Shown: one piece after another, positions 7,969 through 12,509 of the stretch
How positions within the stretch are numbered: the first letter of the stretch is position 1
How the letters are laid out: each line of letters begins with the position of its first letter
Assembly: GCA_029881015.1 (NCBI GenBank)
Contig: JAOUNK010000059.1
Span: 1 to 12,509, forward strand
Length of the DNA stretch: 12,509 nucleotides
DNA from: Gammaproteobacteria bacterium
GTDB taxonomy: Bacteria > Pseudomonadota > Gammaproteobacteria > Steroidobacterales > Woeseiaceae
Direction of reading: 5' to 3'
Translations under genes and position numbers: made by a program
The notes under the pieces: model-generated
What the model saw: only the letters and a program-made list of their open reading frames with translations
What the model was told of the DNA's origin: nothing
The model's database searches: none

Positions 7969-8038
7969 CAAACCCTACTATCCGGTAATGTGGCTAACCC
8001 CAATTGACCCCGTATTTTCCGCAGTGGATAGTAACGCC
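7969..8038. promoter_or_regulatory. Divergent promoter region between lipid operon and cNMP-fold gene
   Basis: This 70-bp gap is the only space for both promoters. On the plus strand, TTGACC (8004-8009), a 17-nt spacer and GATAGT (8027-8032) make a good sigma70-like pair, placing transcription start near 8039, the A of the ATG. On the minus strand the same GATAGT hexamer (7977-7982) lies 8 nt before ATG 7968, but its -35 is poor (a TTGGGG at a short 15-nt spacing). The two hexamers are the arms of a perfect inverted repeat. The plus-strand promoter is moderately supported; the minus-strand one is weak. Confidence 0.5.
7976..8033. repeat. Inverted repeat TACTATCC...GGATAGTA flanking the divergent promoter
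   Basis: The arms at 7976-7983 and 8026-8033 are perfect 8-bp inverted copies, 50 bp apart from start to start, and each contains a candidate -10 hexamer. They could be paired operator half-sites, or simply two -10 boxes with the same flanking bases. The repeat is seen directly; its function is inferred. Confidence 0.5.
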
Positions 8039-8518
8039 ATGAATGATAAAGCGAATCTGATAGCAAGCTCCTCGCTGGGTGCAGAGCTTTCCGACGGTGA
8101 CATCGAGCTCCTCGGCAGCCTCATGGAGGAGCGGCTTCTGGCCGACGATGAGTTCCTGTTCGAGGACGGCATGACCGACAGCTCCCTGCACGTCATCCTC
8201 ACGGGCAAGGTCGAAGTCGTAAAACGTACCGGCGACGACAACTTCGCGAGTCTCGCGGTGTTGCGCGAAGGTGAGCTTGCCGGTGAGTTGAGTTTCATCG
8301 ACGGTACGCCGCACACGGTCGGGCTGCGGGCGCTCAGCGAGACCCGGGTGTTGTCGCTTTCGAGGGAGGCGTTCGAAGGAATCATCGACTCGAACCCGCA
8401 ACTGGTCTACAAGGTCATGCGTGCAGTCGCGCGCTCAGCGCATCGGATCGTCCATCGCATGAATACCGAGTTCGTCGAGCTGTCGAACTACATCTTCAAA
8501 CAGCACGGCCGCTATTAA
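8039..8518 (+). CDS. Stand-alone cyclic-nucleotide-binding-fold protein (CRP-like domain, no HTH)
   Basis: The 159-residue protein consists almost entirely of one cNMP-binding beta-roll (about 20-118) plus a C-terminal helical tail (about 119-159). Recognisable parts are FLFEDGMTDSSLHVILTGKVEVV (split at 39-61) and the phosphate-binding cassette GELSFIDGTPHTVGLRAL (82-99). In cAMP-binding relatives the cassette has P-R-(S/T)-A; here it is P91-H92-T93-V94, so the phosphate-contacting arginine is missing. Binding of cAMP or cGMP is therefore doubtful. There is no helix-turn-helix, so it is unlikely to act as a transcription factor by itself. The start is ATG 8039; no good Shine-Dalgarno precedes it, while an excellent -35/-10 pair puts the transcript start at that ATG. 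An in-frame GTG at 8024 is an alternative. It diverges from the lipid operon and ends at a strong terminator. Confidence 0.82.
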   Translation: MNDKANLIASSSLGAELSDGDIELLGSLMEERLLADDEFLFEDGMTDSSLHVILTGKVEVVKRTGDDNFASLAVLREGELAGELSFIDGTPHTVGLRALSETRVLSLSREAFEGIIDSNPQLVYKVMRAVARSAHRIVHRMNTEFVELSNYIFKQHGRY

Positions 8519-8532
8519 TTCGGCTTGGGGGC

Positions 8533-8565
8533 AAAAAAAAGGGCGCCGCAAGGCGCCCTTTTTTT
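8533..8565. terminator. Bidirectional intrinsic terminator
   Basis: A perfect 7-bp GC stem, GGGCGCC (8541-8547) and GGCGCCC (8552-8558), encloses a GCAA tetraloop. Eight A residues precede it and seven T residues follow, so it has a U-tract in both orientations. It lies 14 nt after the cNMP-fold stop and 13 nt past the EF-G-like stop, and so should end both convergent transcripts. Confidence 0.93.
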
Positions 8566-8578
8566 GCCTGCCTGCCTG

Positions 8579-10612
8579 TTAATCGGCGGCGGCTTCCTTG
8601 ATGTTCTTCAGCTCGTTTGCCGGTACTTCGGCATAGTGGCTGAAGTCCATTGTGAAGCTGCCGTCGCCGCCGGTTAGCGACTTCAGCCGCGAGTGATAGC
8701 CCTGCAGTTCCTGCAACGGCACCTGCCCTGAGACGACCAGGCGGTTGTCAGGCAGCGCATCGGTGCCGCTGATCATGCCGCGCATTGAGGACAGGTCACC
8801 CGTAACGCCGCCGACGCAGTCGCTGGGGATCGTGAAGTCCACGTGCACGATGGGTTCCATGACGATAGGCCTAGCCTTGGCGACCGCATCGATGAAGGCC
8901 TTCCGGCCGGCCTGGACAAACGCGATCTCCTTGGAGTCCACGGAGTGAAACTTGCCGTCATAGACCGTTACCTTGATGTCCTGCATCGGGTAGCCGTAAA
9001 TCGCGCCTTCTTTCATAACCTGGCGCACGCCGTTCTCGACCGCCGGGATGAACTGGTAGGGGATTGCGCCGCCAACGACCTTGTTTTCGAATTCGAAACC
9101 CTCGCCTGCCGGCAGCGGTTCGACGCGCAGGTAGACCTCGCCGAACTGGCCGGCGCCACCGGTTTGCTTCTTGTGGCGGTGGTGTCCCTCGGCACTGGCC
9201 GTGATCGTTTCGCGGTACGCGATGGATGGCAGGGATGTCACGATTTCCAGGCCATGACGATCCTTGATTTGCTGCATGACGGTCGAGAGGTGTAACTCGC
9301 CCAGGCCGCGGAGAACGACCTCGTTAAGCGTGGCATTGTGCTCGACCTGCAGGGACGGATCCTCTGCCTCGGCCACGTGCAGTGCATCCGAGGCCTTCTG
9401 TGCGTCCGCGTCGTTCTTGGGTCGGACGGCGAGGCCGAACATCGGTCGCGGCAGCTTGACGGGCTTCAGGTGGAAATGGTCCTCGTCATGCGAGTCATGT
9501 AACACGGCATCGTAGTGTGCTTCGTCCACGCGTGGTACCGCGCAGATGTCGCCGGGTACGCCGACGTCGGCCTTCGTGTGCGTATCGCCGTTGACCTTGA
9601 GTAATTGCGTCGCCTTGAAGGGCTTACGGGCATCGCCCACATACAACTGGTTGCCAGCCTTGATCGTGCCCTGGTGAATTCGGAACAGCCCAAGCCGACC
9701 CTTGAAGGTATCGATGTTGACCATGAATACATGTGCGACCACATGGGCGTCCGGGTCGGGTCTTACTTCGACCTCGGTTGCTTCCGCGCCTTCGCCCTTC
9801 AGGAAGATCCGCGGGTTGCCCTCAAGCGGGTTCGGCATCAGGCGCTCGAATATCTGCAGAAGCTGGCGAATGCCAACGCCGGTTTCGGCCGAGACGAAAC
9901 AAACCGGTATGAGGTGTTCTTCGCGCAGCGCTTTCTCGAACGGGTCATGCAACTGCTCGGGTGCGAGTTCCTCGCCCTGCTCGAGATACAGCTCCATGAG
10001 AGCCTCGTCGACCTCGACAACCTGGTCGACAATTTGCGTGTGCGCTTCCTTGACGGAGCTGAAGGCCGTCTCATCGCCTTCGGGCTGGAAGAAGCAATCG
10101 ACCACGGCTTTGCCGTCCGCTGTCGGCAGGTTCATGGGCAGGCATTCGGGACCGAAAGCCTCCTGGATGTCGTGAAACACTTTTTCCAGGTCGACCCCTT
10201 CGGCGTCGATCTGGTTGACGATAATCATGCGGCACATGCGCTGCTCGTGCGCGGCTTTCATCATGCGTCGCGCGATCATCTCCACGCCGGCCTGCGCATT
10301 GATCACGATGGCGGCGGTTTCGGCGGCCGGCATGACTGAGAGGGCTCGCCCGTAGAAATCGCGGTATCCCGGGGTGTCAATCAGGTTGACATGAATGCCT
10401 TCGTGGTCGAGGTGACAGACTGAGTTGAACTGCGAATGCCCGACGTCTTTTTCGCGTGGTGTGTAGTCGGAAACGGTGGTGCCTTTATCGATCGAGCCTT
10501 TTTCCGCGATCTTTCCGCCGGCCAACAACAGGGCTTCTGTCAGCAGCGTCTTTCCCGCGTGGCTCGGTCCCACCAAGCAAACGTTTCGGATATCAGCAGT
10601 AGAATAGGGCAT
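8579..10612 (-). CDS. Elongation factor G-like GTPase, EF-G2 type, with altered G motifs
   Basis: The 677-residue protein has the EF-G domain order: G domain (about 8-265), beta-barrel domain II (about 285-380), domain III (about 385-460), domain IV (about 465-585, with HKKQTGGAGQFG at 480-491 and YDGKFHSVDSKE at 551-562) and domain V (about 588-665). The P-loop GPSHAGKT (15-22) is intact. Other G motifs differ from canonical EF-G: the switch I RGIT is replaced by VGHS (57-60), the switch II DTPGH by DTPGY (Tyr83 at the catalytic His position), and NKMD by NQID (133-136). This pattern suits an EF-G2-type paralogue rather than the housekeeping translocase. Start: ATG 10612 has GAGAGGA 8 nt upstream; an in-frame ATG at 10648 lacks a ribosome site. 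It stands alone, apart from any str operon. The 151-bp gap upstream holds no convincing promoter or terminator that I can name. Confidence 0.9.
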   Translation of the reverse strand: MPYSTADIRNVCLVGPSHAGKTLLTEALLLAGGKIAEKGSIDKGTTVSDYTPREKDVGHSQFNSVCHLDHEGIHVNLIDTPGYRDFYGRALSVMPAAETAAIVINAQAGVEMIARRMMKAAHEQRMCRMIIVNQIDAEGVDLEKVFHDIQEAFGPECLPMNLPTADGKAVVDCFFQPEGDETAFSSVKEAHTQIVDQVVEVDEALMELYLEQGEELAPEQLHDPFEKALREEHLIPVCFVSAETGVGIRQLLQIFERLMPNPLEGNPRIFLKGEGAEATEVEVRPDPDAHVVAHVFMVNIDTFKGRLGLFRIHQGTIKAGNQLYVGDARKPFKATQLLKVNGDTHTKADVGVPGDICAVPRVDEAHYDAVLHDSHDEDHFHLKPVKLPRPMFGLAVRPKNDADAQKASDALHVAEAEDPSLQVEHNATLNEVVLRGLGELHLSTVMQQIKDRHGLEIVTSLPSIAYRETITASAEGHHRHKKQTGGAGQFGEVYLRVEPLPAGEGFEFENKVVGGAIPYQFIPAVENGVRQVMKEGAIYGYPMQDIKVTVYDGKFHSVDSKEIAFVQAGRKAFIDAVAKARPIVMEPIVHVDFTIPSDCVGGVTGDLSSMRGMISGTDALPDNRLVVSGQVPLQELQGYHSRLKSLTGGDGSFTMDFSHYAEVPANELKNIKEAAAD

Positions 10613-10620
10613 GAGCTTAG

Positions 10621-10627
10621 TCCTCTC
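10621..10627 (-). promoter_or_regulatory. Shine-Dalgarno GAGAGGA that decides the EF-G-like start
   Basis: GAGAGGA lies 8 nt upstream of ATG 10612. The alternative ATG at 10648 has no comparable site, so the shorter protein is preferred. Confidence 0.6.
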
Positions 10628-10763
10628 GGTCTTGTTTGCCGTCAGCATAGCGCAGGGTTCACGGCGCTAGTATTTCGGTTTTACACCTTCGGCCAGCCCT
10701 GCAGCAGGCCGGATGCGTCGAGAAGAATACTTTTATTTTTCAGCCACTTGACCGGGCGGTATC

Positions 10764-12509
10764 TTATTCTTCTGCCGGCGCATCAAATGCTTTTGAAAAG
10801 AATAGCGCATTCAGGAACAACTTGTTGGTGCCGTACCAGTAGCCGCGAAAATTGGGATTGTCAGCGAACAGGATTACGGTACCCGCTCCACTGCGCTCCG
10901 CGATCAGCGCCGGCGTACCGGCCAGCGCCGTTGCGTTTTCTGCCGATACGTATCCGGAGTAGGCGGGTTGCTCCGCGTAGGCAATCACCGTTGCCCAGGG
11001 ATTGTCCGTCGGCGCCATCGGTTCTTTGAAATTCTTGTGGAGATAGATGTTTCGCCGTTCGTACCCGAACCCGAGCGGATGCGTGTTGTCGAGATCGGCC
11101 GAGAATATCGCACCACCGATGACTTCTTCGGCTTCCTGGAGATCTTTCTCGGCATAGGGGGTGCGTGCGGCCGGTTCGTCCGGCTCTTCCTCGTCTTCGT
11201 CCGTTGCCGCCAGTGCTTCCTCGCTCTCCGGGTCAACCCAGTCGAGCGTTGTCGCACGCACCCAGGGCGCCGCGTTGCGCATGCCTATCAGCGTACCGCC
11301 TTCCGCCACCCACTGTCGCAGACGATTCGCGAACTCGGGCTCATAATCGTCATAGTCGCCATGCGTGACGATGATGTGGGTGTAGTCATCCCAGCGGATT
11401 CCGGCAAGGCGATCGCGATCGCGGAGGGTCAGCGGAATATTCATGCGGTGGTCCAGCAGGTGCCAGATTTCCCCGGCGTCGTACAGATTGATGTTTCTCC
11501 CCACCACTAACAGTGCATTGGGCTTCTTGACCGGGACAAACGACGGACCGCCCAGATCGACACCGGCCGTGCCTGTCACGCTGCGGCCGGAGACCAGGGA
11601 ATGCACCATGACACCATCGTCACTGGCGGCAACTCGCATGATTTCCAGGATGTCTTCGCGGCTCTTTTCCTGGCGATCGAACGGCACGAGTATCGAGCCT
11701 CGCGGGAGATCAACCGGCCCGGAGCGGGTCGCCGCGGTGAACGGCCTGGTGGCCACGGATGCCAGCAGGCCGGCCTCGAGAACGCGTTGCAACGTCCGTG
11801 GAGCGTAGTAGCCACCCCATTCGAACACATAGCCGTAGCTGGAGGCGTCGGGCACTGCAGCGGCGGGGAACGCCGGTACGTGCGGTTCCGCGACAACGCC
11901 GCCGCGAACCTCACGGCTGCCGAGGGCCGCATTCTTCAGGCCGAAAGCCGCGGGCATCGTCCATGTAGAGACGTCATAGAACGTGTTGTCTTCGAATTCC
12001 CGGATGGTTTCGAAAAGACTGCGAATCAGGCGATGTTGGGGCTGGGCGAACGAGACGACGAGGGAGTCGTCGGGGCGAAAGGTCTCGCCGCCGACCGAAA
12101 TCTCGCGGCCGAGTCTACGCGTCTCGATGCGATGGTAGTTGAGCAGGTCTGCAAAGAAGTGCAGTCGAGCCGGATCACCCTCGGCGCTGACCACCCATGC
12201 CTTGGTCGGGTACGCGGCCGCTTGCTGCAAGGCGGAGTCGTAAAAGGACTTCTGGTAGCGGAGGTAGTCGGGCCGCAGTCTTGCTCCTGCCTCGATGCTC
12301 GCAATACTCGTGCGGAACTGCTTGCGAATGTTCTCGCGGTAGGTGCGGAGGCCATGCTGGGTATTGAGTTCGCGGCCGAGCGTTGCGCCGGCTTCATAGA
12401 GTATGCCCACGCCGCCGTTCAGAAGTGGAAACGTGGAGCCCTTGCCGATATAGAAATTGTCGAAGTCCTCGCCGTGGTAATAAAGGCGGCCCTCAGAGTC
12501 GAGAAATGC
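10764..12509 (-). CDS. M14-family zinc carboxypeptidase-like protein, C-terminal part (5' end outside window)
   Basis: The reading frame is open to the window edge, giving 581 residues with no start. The first residues, with FDNFYIGKGSTFP and then LLNGGVGILYEAG, match the end of an M14 metallocarboxypeptidase domain; the Glu in LYEAG (in-window residue 39, codon 12393-12395) is at the catalytic general-base position. The zinc ligands (HxxE and His) would lie upstream, outside the window. The C-terminal half has a Rossmann-like region resembling a class I glutamine-amidotransferase-like fold: ALLVVGRNINLYDAGE, then WDDYTHIIVTHGDYDDY, then RQWVAEGGTLIGMR, and later GAGTVILFADNPNFRGYW. A very acidic stretch (DEDEEEPDEP) interrupts it. 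Large relatives of about 850 residues are usually secreted, but the signal region is not visible. It ends with TAA at 10764-10766. The peptidase family is fairly secure; the C-terminal fold is a guess from pattern. Confidence 0.82.
   Translation of the reverse strand, partial: AFLDSEGRLYYHGEDFDNFYIGKGSTFPLLNGGVGILYEAGATLGRELNTQHGLRTYRENIRKQFRTSIASIEAGARLRPDYLRYQKSFYDSALQQAAAYPTKAWVVSAEGDPARLHFFADLLNYHRIETRRLGREISVGGETFRPDDSLVVSFAQPQHRLIRSLFETIREFEDNTFYDVSTWTMPAAFGLKNAALGSREVRGGVVAEPHVPAFPAAAVPDASSYGYVFEWGGYYAPRTLQRVLEAGLLASVATRPFTAATRSGPVDLPRGSILVPFDRQEKSREDILEIMRVAASDDGVMVHSLVSGRSVTGTAGVDLGGPSFVPVKKPNALLVVGRNINLYDAGEIWHLLDHRMNIPLTLRDRDRLAGIRWDDYTHIIVTHGDYDDYEPEFANRLRQWVAEGGTLIGMRNAAPWVRATTLDWVDPESEEALAATDEDEEEPDEPAARTPYAEKDLQEAEEVIGGAIFSADLDNTHPLGFGYERRNIYLHKNFKEPMAPTDNPWATVIAYAEQPAYSGYVSAENATALAGTPALIAERSGAGTVILFADNPNFRGYWYGTNKLFLNALFFSKAFDAPAEE

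Noticed and set aside
7952..8038. Longer N-terminus for the cNMP-fold protein from ATG 7952
   Set aside because: It would overlap the acyl-CoA synthetase start and place both divergent promoters within coding sequence; the extra 29 residues show no domain.
8566..8578. GCCT direct repeat (three copies)
   Set aside because: Too short and simple to mean more than chance beside the terminator.
10613..10763. Possible promoter or terminator in the gap between the M14 gene and the EF-G-like gene
   Set aside because: There is an AT-rich patch (10730-10740) and short GC inverted repeats, but no -35/-10 pair of good quality and no stem with a T-tract.
1..12509. Mobile element, CRISPR, toxin-antitoxin or phage-defence module
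   Set aside because: No transposase, integrase, repeat array, tRNA-linked attachment site or defence domain could be found; all the large genes have housekeeping or metabolic signatures.

Overview
The window reads as a compact chromosomal segment of a GC-rich proteobacterium, most likely a free-living gammaproteobacterium. This rests on overall composition, tightly packed operons, the presence of AlaX, DUF418, SpdH-like, DUF3336-patatin and EF-G2-type genes, and a Tat-type signal peptide. The taxonomic call is an inference. I see no tRNA, rRNA, CRISPR array, insertion sequence, integrase or defence gene.

Layout. (1) Positions 1-74 hold the last codons of a plus-strand gene whose C-terminus resembles a FAD amine oxidase. 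(2) Positions 75-7968 are a six-gene minus-strand operon, read from right to left: an acyl-CoA synthetase, a DUF3336 patatin phospholipase/lipase, a monoacylglycerol-lipase-like alpha/beta hydrolase, an AlaX-type Ala-tRNA editing hydrolase, a DUF418 membrane protein and a Tat-exported SpdH-like flavoprotein. Junctions run from a 14-nt overlap to a 14-nt gap, and three consecutive internal genes appear to start at TTG. (3) Positions 7969-8038 are a short divergent promoter region with a perfect 8-bp inverted repeat whose arms coincide with both candidate -10 boxes. (4) Positions 8039-8518, plus strand, encode a small stand-alone cyclic-nucleotide-binding-fold protein without a DNA-binding domain. 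(5) Positions 8533-8565 form a bidirectional terminator shared with the next gene. (6) Positions 8579-10612, minus strand, encode an EF-G-like GTPase of the EF-G2 type with altered switch motifs. (7) Positions 10764-12509, minus strand, hold the C-terminal two-thirds or so of an M14 zinc carboxypeptidase-like protein whose start lies outside the window.

How it may work together (inference). The first three genes of the operon form a lipid-turnover set: the patatin and the monoglyceride-lipase-like enzyme would free fatty acids, and the synthetase would activate them to acyl-CoA. The last three genes (tRNA editing, membrane protein, exported flavoprotein) have no obvious metabolic tie to lipid turnover and may be linked only by transcription. 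The divergent cNMP-fold gene next to a patatin operon recalls NTE-type proteins, where the two domains are fused, but its canonical phosphate-binding arginine is replaced by histidine. No clear new multi-gene system is visible. The strongest leads are the divergent promoter with its possibly leaderless cNMP-fold gene, the EF-G paralogue with non-standard G motifs, and the lipid operon with its unusual cargo.
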